NCBI GenBank assembly: GCA_027605045.1
Contig: JAQFWX010000020.1
Span: forward strand, 124,001 to 188,000
Direction: 5' to 3'
DNA length: 64,000 bases
Source: Phallus indusiatus
Lineage: Eukaryota; Basidiomycota; Agaricomycetes; Phallales; Phallaceae
In this document: positions 22,717 to 34,511 of the stretch, in pieces
How positions within the stretch are numbered: the first letter of the stretch is position 1
Layout of the letters: each line of letters opens with the position of its first letter
Notes under the pieces: generated by a model
Told to the model about the DNA's origin: nothing
The model's database searches: none
The model's input: the letters and a program-made list of their open reading frames with translations, nothing else
Made by a program: the position numbers and the translations under genes

Positions 22717-23166
22717 ATGGCACCAGCGCCGAGTAACTTTATTCTAATGGTCGCCAATAGGCGTTTTCAAAAGGATATTTCAACAACAGATTTAGACAAT
22801 CTGGGATCTTTACCTGTTCATCTACATACACCACGCTCTTTCTCAGAATTCAGCCTTCCCAATTCCCCGCCCTTTTCAACTGGCAACGACCCTACTAATG
22901 AAGGCTCTTCTATTCAAAACTCTTCCGTTCAAGGCTCGTCTATTGAAGGTACTTCTATTGAGGGAACTTCTATCTAAAGCTCTTCTGTTGGGGACTCCTC
23001 CATTCAAGATTCCTCTATTCAAAGCTCTACCGTTACAAACTCTTCTGTTCAAGGCTCTTCTGCTCACTCTCCAGCTGAAGATCTTGTTCCAGATCATCCC
23101 GTTCAAGACCCTCCCTCCGAGTCCACCACTATACCAGGTAACACTGCCTCCCTCCCACTTGCTCAA
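22717..23166 (+). pseudogene. F4, 5' part: membrane-protein gene split by a 19 kb insertion
   Basis: Encodes the N-terminal outer region of a family member: MAPAPSNFILMV..., then a repetitive stretch with 5-residue units of type GSSIQ/GTSIE. An in-frame TAA (22975-22977) interrupts the repeats; the frame then continues SSSVGDSSIQDSSIQ... to ...PVQDPPSES...GNTASLPLAQ. That ending aligns with HAQEPPSTILGNSPPLLTN in F5, and the match stops exactly at 23166 where the inserted element begins. The rest of the gene resumes at 42245. The promoter region resembles that of F5 and F6. Confidence 0.75.
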
Positions 23167-23202
23167 TGTCGCAAAATTCGCCCGCGACTGTCACAAAAAT
23201 CG

Positions 23203-24420
23203 AAATAGGTTTTTAAACCTTTATAAACCAAAAAAAGCTGCAAGCTTCGGGGCAGTTTATAAAGCTTAAAAATCTAGCTCAAAGCTTTTACAAACGTTTT
23301 TTTAATTATGAGCCGGCCTTATTTTTGAGATGAGGTCAATTTTAAAAGTTGTTTACAGGTTTGTTAACACAGGTCTAGGTTAATATCAATTGGTTTCGTT
23401 TTTTAACATATCCTTAGGTTTATTATTACAACAGCTAGATTACTTTGTTTTCTTTTGGTAATATACGACACAGTGGGTTCATAAACTCCGGTATCGTATC
23501 TGGAATGAATTGAGATAATTATCATATATTATTTAACGAAGAGTATATAATTCATTTGGGATTACATAATCATATCTAAGGTTCAAACTCTCACTAAAAG
23601 GATCAATACCAAAAATAGACGAGCAGCCGACGCAGCCTGAATGGGCGACAAAAGTTCTAAGAAGTTAAGTCAGACCAATTTGAACACTAAGTTGACGCAA
23701 CTAAGCACATACCTAGTTGAATAGTGTACTTGACGGCAAAATAAAGGTCTGTTGGTAAAGCGTTTTTCACCAATCCCACTGACACGGCAAATTACATACC
23801 TCCTATAATTGTAACAATCTTGATTCCACAAAACCTGTACTTAAACCGTGAGATGAGCTTGCGAAAAAGATATACTAAGCCTACAAGGCGCGACCTCGTC
23901 AAAAGAGCTGCTCCACTAAACAAGTCCAAGTCGAGTGTCATTGATCAACCTATCTTGCCTTCTGTGATTTCTCGTAATGCGCGAATGACAGATGACCAGT
24001 CTCTAACCTTTGTTGTTGCTGTATTGTTTCCAGTGAGCTCAACAATCGCCCGACACCTGAACAGCGCCATTCAATTAGCCATGCTTCTTTGACGAAAGAA
24101 TTAAATTGCTGGTTAACGATTTGTAGTTCTTAGCTTCCTGGCTCAGAGACGTAAGACCTGGTGAAAACAAAATCAACTAAAACGTTCGAACCTGGCAAAT
24201 AATGTATTTCTTTTTGAAATTCTTCCAGCTTGAGGCCGTCGACGACGCATAAGATTTCGCAATAGCATAATCAGGCATCGAAAATGACACAATAGTAAGA
24301 GAGAGAAAGAGAAAAGCGGAGCATGAAAAAAAAGTTCAGGCGCTTTAGCTTGCCTGTCGGGCGTTTACGCCGAACCAAGCTTGAGCCAAATAAACCAAAA
24401 TTCAACGTTCGACTTCAACC
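23203..24420. other. Subterminal region of inner element
   Basis: AT-rich with repeated AAGCTT / TTTATAAA motifs near 23215-23290. One open frame (23853-24092, MSLRKRYTKPTRRDLVKRAA...) is basic and unlike anything I recognise; it is not called as a gene. Confidence 0.35.
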
Positions 24421-25052
24421 ATGCCACATCCGACAGCTGGGAATATCATTATCCCTGAGACGGAATCTGACACGGACCTTTCAGGTTCAGGTCACGATAG
24501 TGAATATAATGGTCGTCTCCTTCACCCAACTTCCGACCCTCTCGCTCTCTGTGATGAAATTGGGGGTCCACAAAAAAGGATGACCCTATCTGATATAGAT
24601 CGTATCGGTACGTCTAACAGTCAATAAATAATTATCATACAATAACATTTGACAGGTGCTACACCGGAAAGACTTAGGAATGTCTCCAAGCGTTTGCAAC
24701 AACTTGTAAACAATGCCGGATCTCTCTGTGATTCCGGAGAGGAAAGGAATGTACACGCTATGGTATGTAAATATTGAGACTGAACAACAAATGCTTACTT
24801 TGAGTGCTATTATAGGACATCTCTCCTACAGCCGAATCAAATGTCGGACACGAAGCAGAAGAAACAAAAGACCGCGAAATGCTCCATGCGACCATCAGAG
24901 AGCTAAGACACACGGTCAAAGATCTGCGTGTGATTTTCGAAATAATACGGGATACCAATGAAGAGAGGAAAAGAGAGGAAGCGATGCGATTAACTGTATA
25001 TAATGACATTTTACGTAGCTTTACCAGTCGCAATTGCTGCGAACCCTGTTAA
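24421..25052 (+). CDS. Small coiled-coil protein A of the element module
   Basis: Three exons (24421-24607, 24656-24762, 24816-25052) give about 175 residues. The N-terminal half is acidic and polar (PETESDTDLSGSGHDSEYNG). The C-terminal half is a predicted coiled coil (EAEETKDREMLHATIRELRH, EERKREEAMRL). No known domain. It is convergent with the DUF6698-like gene A, 95 bp away. The same convergent pairing recurs at 38.6-41.3 kb with gene B. Sequence identity between A and B is very low; length, acidic start, helical end and position are what they share. A partner protein of the DUF6698-like product is a guess. Confidence 0.55.
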
Positions 25053-25147
25053 TTAGCCAAAAACGTTTATTAAGTCTTAATAGACTTTAAGAACATGTGT
25101 ACCTAAATGAGAAAGCGAGATATTAAGAAATACTAAACTAATCCGTT

Positions 25148-27864
25148 CTATTTTTTTGCTTTATTCTTCCCTTTTCTACCGCCGCCTTTCCTAGCATCCT
25201 TCGTAGTGTCTTGCTCAGTTACCGGATCTGGATTATTCCTTGACCTTAGTCTGCGTGTGGTGGGTTCAGCATCAGCTTCATCACGGCCACGTTTCTGCCC
25301 ACCGCGAGCACGTGTACTAGCTTGTGGTACGCTAGGCTCGTTTACACCATAAACGGTCATGGCCGGGGGCTCTGTGGACGGGCTAGCGTGGGACGTTATA
25401 GGAGTCTGAGATCGAGAGACGGAAATACGAGATCGAGAGACAGGAATACGAGATGGAGCAACAGGAGTGCGAGATGCAGAAACCGGAGCACGAGATGCAG
25501 CAACAGGAGCACGGGATTTAGAAGGTATGACAGGAGCTGAAGTTGTCATGGAAGCCGAGTGTTCAGGAGAGTCCGGAAGTACAGGAGATGCTGGAGGCGA
25601 AGAAACTGGAAGTTCGGGATGTTCAGAAAGTTCAGGAGAGGCGGGAGCTTCTGGTGTAGTAGATGATACGATGCGACGAGTCTGGCGCTGCAAATATCTT
25701 AGGATGATCCAACAAGTAATGATTCGTTTAGGGCTTACTTTAGTGTTCACATTCCGAGACGCCATATTAGGTACAATCTCAGCATCAATATCTGATGATG
25801 TCTGTGAATAGAAGAATCAGATCAGATTATATATGAAGTGCATAACACTTGCATTATGTTGGGGCGGATCATCCTTATTCTCACACATATCCCTCATTTC
25901 CGGGTTATTCTCATTATCTTCGTAATCCGAACTTGATGCCATAATAATCCTATCAATCTCTTCTTGGTCTAAATCCATATGGGAGTCAATGTTTTGCTTT
26001 TGAGGATATAGCAATTCATTGGCCCAATCAATTGTACTTTTCAAACGCAGACTCTTCCGGCGTTTTGCACAAAGCATCAGGTAGGTATCCAAACACTTAT
26101 GATAGTGAATGCCCGGCTGGCCCTTAGGTCTCGAGGGAGAAAGTTCATCCTTAGCAAGTGCGCATCGAAGCTAAGAGCCATAACTCAACGAGCGAACATG
26201 ACAAGTATCTAGAATGTAACTTACAATTGTTGTGACAATAGCCAACATAGACGGAGTAACTTCGTGCAGGTTCCACGAGGATCCAATAGATGGTCGCCCG
26301 CCATGTTTGCCTTTAAGCGTGCTGAAACTGTCTAAACCACCTTTGGCGTGATAAACCGATAAATATGCCTGAGAATTTTGTCAAGCAACCGTTATACTTC
26401 TTTTGATATAAACTTACGCGAAGTATGACCCCGTTATGGAATACTCTGGCGCTTTTGCCATCGCTAGTTTTCTTTTCGTAGTTTTCATAAGCAATTGGTG
26501 CATCCCAACGGAGGCCCGGAACACCGCCCTCTGTGGACCAACCATTTAGCTGAAGCCGCTCATCCTCGTCCTCAATATTAAGCCCAGAACCCTCGAATAT
26601 TGTCTTGAGCCCATGCCGTACGTGACTGATAGCAATCCCTCGTTGTTTACCCATCCCATCGATAAACTATATATTGACATTAATAATTGGGAGTCTGGAA
26701 TATTACATTAATAAATAAATAAATACCTTGCTTTGAAATGTTTGGTCGCCAAAACTACCATGTAGGTCTTTCGGGATGAATTCCTTTAGATCACGCAGCT
26801 GACCTTGCATGACTATTGGAATGTCTTTTTTATCATGGGAATACCGGTTGAGACTAAATTGGTACCCCGGGTCTTCTTCTACCGTGAAAGCGTCATCTTG
26901 GTTATGAAGCCACAATGATACGGTAAGCGCGTATTTTTTACCGAGCTTGAAGACTTCATCGTCTTTGTCTGGGATGTTTGCTAACTTTGCTTTGGGCGGG
27001 GCCTTGAGCGCCTTCCTTTTCATCTTCAGAATCTTGATTTGTGCTTCTGAATCCACTATCTTCTGCTCCAATTCGATCATCTCTTTTGATGCCATACTCG
27101 CTATGTCGGCCCTGATATTACGGCACGTCTAAAAGGGGTTAGTATGAAATGAATTCATATCTAGAATCTTACCGTGGCAACCTCTGTTATGCCTTCACTA
27201 TCATCATCATCGTTGTGGGGTTCCCACAGAGTGTAACAAGATATTTCTATTTTCTCTTCATTTTTCTATGAGTTTCTCCTAGTTAGTTTCGTTCTATAAA
27301 CTAGGTACAACATGGTCCTTTTTAGTAGTTAAAGTTCCACTTTCGTCATTTTAAGTATTAACTGCATATATGCAGCTTTCCCTTGCTCTTTTCTATTTTA
27401 TCTCTCGAGTTTCGAGTCTAACTCATGATGTAGGACAGGGAGGACGCGTTGTAGACTAGGGAAAGGTATTTTTGGACCGGAAAAACCTCTCTATGGACAG
27501 TCTAGGTTTGGGAGGGCCGGACTGAGACATTTCACCTATTGTTCCCAGAACTTGGACAACTCTGGACAGGGTGTGAGGTATTTTTGGGACAATAAACTGG
27601 ACTCTGTGTGCACCGGACTTCTGGGTCTTAGTTTTGTATTTAAACTCGCAGTTTTTCTCTTGCAATACATCTTAGTTTTTCCCCTTCTTCTCACTGCTCA
27701 CACTACACTCAGAAGCGAATTTCATTTTCTATTTCTCTTTCCTCTTTTCTATATCTATTCTAAGTTACCTACAGAGCATCTTCCCTCTTTCCTGCTAGAG
27801 TCGTGCCGGCTCCCCTCATCGTCATCACTACCCAAAAGAGCTGGCGTGGAATATGGGGCCATAG
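25148..27864 (-). pseudogene. DUF6698-like protein A, exon 1 interrupted by a solo LTR
   Basis: Starts at 27864 (MAPYSTPALLGSDDD) and runs through about seven exons to 25148. Domain order: acidic Asp/Ser start, a helix (EMIELEQKIVDSEAQIKILK), conserved core (YALTVSLWLHNQDDAFTV, FGDQTFQSK, GMGKQRGIAISHVRHGL), WNLHEVTPSMLAIVTTI, YHKCLDTYLMLCAKRR and IDWANELLYPQ. A long Ser/Pro/Arg repeat tail follows (SRTPVAPSRIPVSRSRISVS), ending in a basic Lys/Arg-rich segment suited to nuclear import. The core fits the fungal DUF6698-type family (W-x-L-x-x-VTPG-x-IA ... Y), function unknown. A 605 bp LTR sits in exon 1 between two halves of a run of Asp codons, so the gene is broken although the rest is open. 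Confidence 0.65.
27214..27818. mobile_element. Solo LTR, family B copy 1 (605 bp)
   Basis: Starts TGTGGGGTTCCCAC and ends CCGGCTCCCCTCA, the TG...CA form of LTRs. Flanked by TCGT on both sides (27210-27213, 27819-27822), which restores the host reading frame of DUF6698-like gene A when removed. The 3' end (CTTCCCTCTTTCCTGCTAGAG and following bases) matches the LTR at 34676-35053. No internal retroelement genes nearby, hence a solo LTR. Confidence 0.7.
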
Positions 27865-28315
27865 AAAACTAAAATGAAGTGGGAAGGATAAGCACAGTTT
27901 GGACGTTATGTCACGCGTCACTCTGACTGTAACTAAGTAATTGTATAAGAATACAGAGACATTTACTCCATCAATTAAAAAAGGTAAACAGTACATTGTG
28001 ACGGTCTAAAGTGCATAATTATATACTACAACCATCAACCGCTTTAAGATGAACACAGGCCCACTTGAACTTGGCTTCCATTTGCATCTCTTAAGGAGGT
28101 GAACAGTGTAAGAACTTAAAAGAACCGAGGGAAAGTTAATAAAGGTCCCAATGATCAACGCGCATGCGAGATGCTGCCAAGGGTACTGTACTTCAGGTTT
28201 CCGGCAGAACATGACACAATGTTGTGGAGGTAGACCTAAACGGTAGCTGGTTGACGTAATGGTGGGACTCTGGCATTGTTTGCAAGCTCGTCAAACTGCA
28301 GCAGACAGAGACTGC

Positions 28316-28712
28316 TGTTAGGGCTACTCAGCTCACACTAGAGGGAGGGGATCCTAAGTAATATATTGGAGGATAACTATACTACTCACCTAGAGGGAGG
28401 GGATCCTAAGAGAACAAGCTTAGGGACCCTCACTCTAGGTACAGCTACTATATACATAAAACGACGACGCGGCGTGCGGCCCTGACACAGCTAAGTGCCA
28501 GGCGCCCAAGCCGAGCCTAAGCGACGTGATGTCACGGGCATCACGCCGTGTACGAGCGCGCAACGCGCGCGAGTAGAGAAGGTGAAATATGGACGGAGAG
28601 AATAAACGGAAGGTAGAGGTAATGCACGGGAAATATAAATAAGGTAGAAATAGATATATACCGATGATAATAAATAAGGAAAAATGAGGGGACGCGGTAG
28701 CGTACCCTGACA
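28316..28712. mobile_element. Solo LTR, family A copy 1 (397 bp)
   Basis: TGTTAGGGCTACTCAGCTC ... GCGTACCCTGACA with a perfect 5 bp target duplication ACTGC (28311-28315 and 28713-28717). Near-identical to the 3' LTR of the Ty3/Gypsy element at 62734-63119 and to 34512-35289. It lies between the DUF6698-like gene A and the Plavaka transposase of the inner element. Confidence 0.88.
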
Positions 28713-29340
28713 ACTGCGGGGAGAAGGTACTGCTTCTTTCTCTGCTTGATCGTCGTCATCATTTCATCAAGCGTCGTATCGTCATATCATCACTGAGTGT
28801 CTCCACAGAATTCGCCAAGCTTCCAACAAACACCTGAACATAGCTTCGGTCTTGGTTTTTTGAATAGCTGAAATGGACTGTGAATGATCACATTATTGAG
28901 TGGATCTTGCAGCTCTACGGGTCTGAAGCGACCGGTATGTGTTCGTTCTGGACGTGAATATCGCGAATATTGCTCATCTTCCTGAGTTCACCAGAGTCTG
29001 CACAAATCACCGTAACATCAGGACGACCGCCTGAGCAGGGTAAATGTTAAAGGGCCTAAAACAGTGCTACAAAAAAATTATAGAATATCTCACCTTACTA
29101 GCTTCAACATCTCATTCAACTTCTGACCTTAATGCAGCAGATTATCGATATCAACTTGTCCTGATAGCCTCTTCACCCTGTTGGAAAGGATTCGTCAGAT
29201 TCAATTTTGCCTGAAACTTGGAGAATGTAGGGATCGAACTTGAACCATCCGCCATGAATTTGCATCCGGATTCCACTTGCATAGGCAACTGTCGTGGGAT
29301 GAGATTAAAACACCAGCGAAGCTGCAGTCCGTAACTCTCT

Positions 29341-29361
29341 GTCACATGTCACATGTCACAT
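29341..29361. repeat. (GTCACAT) heptamer array upstream of transposase 1
   Basis: Three tandem GTCACAT units 60-80 bp upstream of the Plavaka-1 start. A longer array of the same heptamer on the other strand precedes Plavaka-2 (37961-37994), and TGTCACA also opens the terminal repeats of the inner element. Possible transposase or regulator binding sites. Confidence 0.6.
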
Positions 29362-29420
29362 CTTATGTAACTGAGCTTGCTCCTCTGCTTCCGGCACAAA
29401 GACTACAGATAACATCGATC

Positions 29421-32400
29421 ATGCAAAGCGGTCATAAAATATCATCGAACCAGCGATTTTGTCGATATTGCAAAGAAGTCCGGCCGTACAATCGCTTCGA
29501 TAAACATGTCGAGTCATGCAGAATCAAATACTTGCGCGAAAACGTGCTCCACAGACCGACCCTGAGTCTGAACAGTGGTATGAGTGGATACGTCAATTCA
29601 TTCAAAATTCTCAAGCTAAATATTTCATGTAGATTATCCGACCTCACATCGACAACCATCCGAGAGAGCAACTGTCAGCCAGGACACACAGTCAGTCGAT
29701 ATGGTAGACGACATTTATATGCATGGTAAGCAACATTGTTGTTCAATCACGCCGGAATTTTTGAAACAATTTGTATCAATTTAAGATGAAGTATTAAATG
29801 AATCAGATCTTGTTCCCCCTGTAATGTCACCGAGTCCGCCGGAGGAATATATTGAAATTCAACATCATCCGCATAGTAAAATACATGAGCCTACAATCAT
29901 TCCACTAGATGAAGAACACGCCGAGCAGTCACCGAAAACCAACGACAAACCATCAGTATCTCAGTACCTTTCTGATTCTGAACGACCGTGGGCTCCTTTC
30001 CGCACTCGCGCAGACTTTGAGTTTGCGGAAATCGTAGTAACTGGCTGTCTAAAAAAAGACATAACCAACAGGATCCTCAATGGCATTCATGGAAACTGGG
30101 CAAAAAATTCCTCGTTAACATTCCGAACATATAAAGACGTTCAAAAGTCCCTTACCGCTGCACGAAAATTTATCCAGCAAGTATGAAGTGTTTTCCTTGT
30201 CTAATTATTGGTATATATCTGATATATTCAAAAGTTTACTTCGGGTGAGGTTTCGCAGACCTTCAAAGGAAAAACCCACACTTTCAAGTTCCTGTATCGA
30301 GATCCGTGGGAGTGGGTCAAGAATTTAGTACAGGATCCGACTCTTGCGGAAGACATTTCATGGTTTCCAGTGAAGAAATTCTTACATGTGGGTGAAAACG
30401 TCACGCGGATATACGACGAACTTAATTCAGGTGACGCGTGGTGGGAATATCAGGTATTGATAATTTGTTGTGATTCATCTCGTATTGCTTTAACCTCCAA
30501 CTCAGGATTCTCTCAACCCCAACCTACAGCATCCGCAGTGCTATTTTCCACTACATATATGGCTCGACAAGAGTAACGTATCCACAAATAAAAAAATGCA
30601 TCCAATTATATTACGTGCATGCGGACTTCCGAGCCAAATTCGAAATGCATCTGGAAATGGAGGCGGTGTATTAATTGGTTATATGCCCATTGTAATTTCT
30701 TTTGATTTTGATTTCTTTTTTTTTGCTAGCTAACCTGTATATCTTAGGTTGAAAGGACGGATTTTCTTGGAAATGATGACGAATTCGCACATTTCAAACG
30801 CGAAATCTATCATCAAATTCTTGGTATAATTCTCCAATCTCTCAGGAAACGATCAATTCGTGGCGAAGAAATAACGTGTGGTGACAATAAAATTCGTCTT
30901 ATTTTTCCCGGTATTCTCATTGCTTCTCTTGACATGGAAGAGGCGTATTGCTTCTGCACAACCAGAGGTAATCGTGCAAACTTTCCTTGTCCCCGTTGCC
31001 TCGTTCCGGCACAACAACTACATTCAATAATCACCGCGTATGAAGCGCGCACTGATACCAGCATGGCTGCAATCTTCACTCGAGCACAATTACTATCCCG
31101 AAGCGCCGCTGAACTTCTGTTGAAGGATAATGGGCTTCATTTAATACATGTAAGTTTGCAACCATTCTACTATTGGCGGGTATTTAATTCTCTTTAGAAT
31201 TGCTTCTGGAAAATGTGTAGATCCTGTCCTTATCGTGCATATTCGTATGATGTTTTACATTCTTTTGACTTGGGCGAGTGGGGGAAACATCAATGGCGCC
31301 TGGTTGTAAAATATTTGAGCCCCAATGACCGAATACAAGTATCCAGAAAGTGAGTATTATTACTTGTTGTACTATTACCTGACTTAATGTCGACTTGAGC
31401 GTAGCATGATGCAAGTACCACCTTGGCCCAGGCTGAGACATTTTAAGGAGGTCACCAGCTTAAATTATACTGACGGAAACTCTTATCGTGACATTTTGAA
31501 GGTATACATATTTTATTATGGTTTTGCATGATATTCACACAAATAATAGTGCATTATTCCATGTATCGCACCATTTCTTTCAGCACAATCTCCCCTTCTT
31601 CAAGCAATTCGGTGGTGTGCAATATTCCGCGCTGTTATTGGTCTCAAAGTTCTCACTGAACATCAAATTTTATATTTGGAAAAAACTGTCATACCGGAAT
31701 ATCACAAGCTTTGCATGGTGAGCCTGAATTAACACGAATTTTCCAAATTCCAAATGAATTAACAATGTAAAGGACATCAGTGAACCTTATGAAAAACCAT
31801 TTGACTACCCTAAACATCATATGATGCGTCACGCTTTAGAAGATTTGCGTCGAAAAGGGTGCATTGACGGTTACTCAACTCGTCCCGGCGAAGGTTTCCT
31901 GTAACGCTTCGTTACTTTTTATAGTGTACCGCGTACGGTACACAAGTTTTATCACGCTGTAGTCCTCACACCACTATAACAGACCAAGGGTGCTGTATTA
32001 TTATGGTGTAAAAACAAAATGCGCGTGCTGAATCAGCACGCGCGTAACTACTACTAATGTACAGTTATTACATAATGGCTCGCCGCGTCACGGCGAGCCA
32101 GAGGCGTTAAGCGCCTCTATTATTAGAAGTACTAATAGTAATTACTGCAGAGGGCGAAGCCCTCTGCATATGCCCAAGTGGCATATACTCAATCCACCGC
32201 ATACGGTGGATCCGTTACATTTCCAGCAAGAAGTACAACAGGCATACGACCAGACAAATCGTAAAATGGTTGAAGCTCAGGTAAAAAATCACATTTGTAC
32301 TATTTACAGATTAATTAATAATCATGATTAGATGGTTAAGATTGATGAAAATCAGGAGGCGGTGGCTCGAATACGAATGTTTGTGGATCAATTTGAAAAG

Positions 32401-33112
32401 GAGCGCAACTCAACGGGTGATGAAATCCCTGAAATCAATGAAGATGCAGAACGGAAGACGGATGAAATTGAGAGTCATTATAAGTTTGGCTCCCCTTCGG
32501 CCGTCATGATGTTATCCGAGGTAGAAGAAAATAATTCGGGAGATTCCGACTTTTCTCACTTTGCGTCAAACCTGCTGGAGTTTATGGATGAGATCTCGGA
32601 TGAGCAGAAGCCGTCGATAACTCGTGATACTGTTGTTAGTACAATGTATATCCATTTCTACACAAACATGACTATTCTTTTTCTAGATTCAGCCTTTCAA
32701 ATGCCTTTATATCACATTTCGGTCAATGGAAGATTGGCGATTGTCAAGAGACATCCTCCGTTGCAATACTGACTTCCATGGACGTCAACGCTTCGATTTC
32801 GTCGCAATAAACACCAACCCAATCTCATTTGCTCAACTTTTATTCATTTTTACCTGCACAGACTCAGAAGGCCGACAATGTGATCTTGCGCTGATTAAAA
32901 CACTTGCACCATCGGTATTGAAGGACATTTCGTGGGAAGGAATGCAAGCTTTCGAAGAACAAGGCATTGAATTTGTTAGTCTCCAGTACATCATTCGGGG
33001 CTGTCACTTTATTCCCATTTCTCCTTTAAACAAAAAAAAAATCTATTTTCTCAATGATCTAATTGATAGTGACGCATTTGTACGTTTTTTCTTAGATTCA
33101 CGGAAGCTATAA
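29421..33112 (+). pseudogene. Plavaka-type transposase 1, disrupted by a 320 bp insertion
   Basis: More than ten exons, about 1,000 residues. N-terminal zinc finger FCRYCKEVRPYNRFDKHVESC; then RPWAPFRTRADFEFAEIVV, the hallmark block; FLYRDPWEWVKNLVQDPTLA; then HPIILRACGLPSQIRNASGN with GGGVLIGYMPI. DMEEAYCFCTTRGNRANFPC with PRCL is a zinc-binding insertion of the RNase-H-like core, and YSYDVLHSFDLGEWGKHQW precedes the last catalytic region. The C-terminus is YIIRGCHFIPISPL...DLIDSDAFVRFFL. It would cut and paste DNA ends in the nucleus. An insertion at 31900 brings a TAA directly after GEGFL, so the product is truncated. Otherwise frames and splice sites look good. Confidence 0.8.
31900..32219. 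mobile_element. 320 bp multi-hairpin element with 5 bp target duplication
   Basis: Inserted in a Plavaka exon between GGTTTCC and TTTCCAGCAAG; TTTCC is duplicated (31895-31899, 32220-32224), and removal restores the GEGFQQEVQQ frame seen in transposase 2. Ends TGTAACG/CGTTACA. Nearly the whole length is made of short perfect hairpins: 31901-31915, 31924-31943 (8 bp stem), 32021-32043 (10-11 bp), 32076-32100 (10 bp), 32100-32118 (7 bp), 32146-32168 (10 bp), 32168-32186 (7 bp), 32192-32211 (8 bp). No coding capacity. Confidence 0.85.
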
Positions 33113-33385
33113 TATCTACATTTTGAACCGCTCGTTAAGATCCTTCTCCTCTTCCTTTCTTATTACTCTTCCCCGTGTCATATCGGTAATGATCGCAAGT
33201 CGCTGTCACGGCATCCGCCCGCATCAAGCCTCCGGCTAATGTACCAATTCAATCTCTACTCGCGTTAATTAAACTATAAAATATATGAGGGGGAAGTATT
33301 TAAATGATTTAAAACTACTAACCAGGATTCAGAATAGTTTATAAACATCACGAGGTTTATAAACCTGGCCAGGTTTTTGTGACAT

Positions 33386-33560
33386 GATCAGGATCAGGCG
33401 ATTTCTGACGGGAGCTGACGGTGATTGACGGTGACTGACAGTGACTAGTGGGAGCTCACAGTGACTGACCGTGGACTGACGGTCAGTGACGGCGAACTGA
33501 TGGGAGCCTAGGGAGCTGACGATTACTCCCCGTTGCTGAGGGTAGCCTGGGCGGTCGCCG
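33386..33560. repeat. Degenerate TGACGGTGAC repeats between the two transposases
   Basis: A run of about a dozen imperfect 9-12 bp units on the theme TGACGGTGAC, after TGATCAGGATCAGG. In the nested model this is the left subterminal region of the outer element; subterminal repeats are usual in CACTA-like elements and bind their transposition proteins. Confidence 0.55.
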
Positions 33561-34511
33561 GTAGCAGCGGATATAAGGGTCAAATTTAAACAAGTGTATT
33601 TTATTTAATTGTAGAAAAATATTATTTTAAAAAGCCTCTACTATGTTGGGGTTAGCCTCTGTTCGAGGAAAAATCGCAAAAAAGCATCGGAGTCCACCAG
33701 GTCATTCAGGTAATACTTTCCAGACTCGTCAAATGCGGGAATCATGTGACAACCACGAATAAAATATTTCACGAAAGCGAACTCGCTTTTCTTCGACTCC
33801 TTGAAAACCTGGCAGCCGTCCCATTTGGTTTTAGGTGTCCACGTTGACGGCTCTAGGTAAGTGACTAATGCAATATCATAGCGTGTTTTTTGTCGGGTTT
33901 TGAATGAAAACAAAGCACGGATTCGAGCGAATGATACCGGCTCGGTGTTTATAACGACACAGTCATAGCGGGGCTGACCAAAGAAGTTGGGATTACAGCG
34001 TAAAATGTCTTGTTCTTCACGCCAATGTTCAACGGAGCGGTAACGGAGGTAAAGACATTTATATGGAACAAGCTACAAAATTGTCAATATGCGAGACATT
34101 GTTCAAAATTTGAGACATACTAAAATCAAGTTTGAAGGCTGTTCCGTTGGAAGTAAATGATTTTCTAAAAACCGTCTGAGTCGCCTCTCAAAGTGTCGGA
34201 AAGTGTGGTCCTCAATTTCTTTGGATTCCCATTCTTCTGCTGATATTCGGGGTAGGTTGGCTCCCAATTTCCAATGAGCACCTTCAGCAACTGCGGGAGG
34301 TGCGGCATCACCATCGTTGTTAGTTTGATCTCTTTGTTCTGCAAGGTCGTGTTCCTTGACAGAGAGGGCTATTCTGGCCATCGCTTCGTGATGCTCGTCG
34401 ATGCGCGTCATCTAAAAATGTCGTTCATTTTACCAATGCTGATTGCAGAGATTCACATACCTGAGGTTCTGTGTTTCGAAAATTGGTCTGATTGTAAGTT
34501 TGTTGAACCTC

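Larger units (their letters stand above)
23189..33384. mobile_element. Inner Plavaka-type element, inverted relative to the outer one
   Basis: Bounded by TGTCACAAAAATCG (23189-23202) and GGTTTTTGTGACA (33372-33384), an 11 bp exact inverted repeat, with related subterminal AGGTTTTTAAACCTTTATAAACC and GGTTTATAAACCTGGCC-type blocks. Contents: coiled-coil gene (plus, 24.4-25.05 kb), DUF6698-like gene (minus, 25.1-27.9 kb) and Plavaka transposase (plus, 29.4-33.1 kb). Later insertions: LTRs at 27214-27818 and 28316-28712 and a hairpin element at 31900-32219. I could not find a target duplication, so the nesting model rests on motif placement and on gene order. Confidence 0.55.

Noticed and set aside
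22876..23166. Minus-strand frame looking like a pentapeptide-repeat protein (LNRRALNGR pattern)
   Set aside because: It is the antisense of the GSSIQ-type repeats of F4; the 15 nt period creates the pattern on the other strand.
31900..32219. Hairpin-rich block as a plain mitochondrial DNA insertion
   Set aside because: The exact 5 bp duplication and matching TGTAACG/CGTTACA ends favour transposition, though mitochondrial ancestry stays possible.
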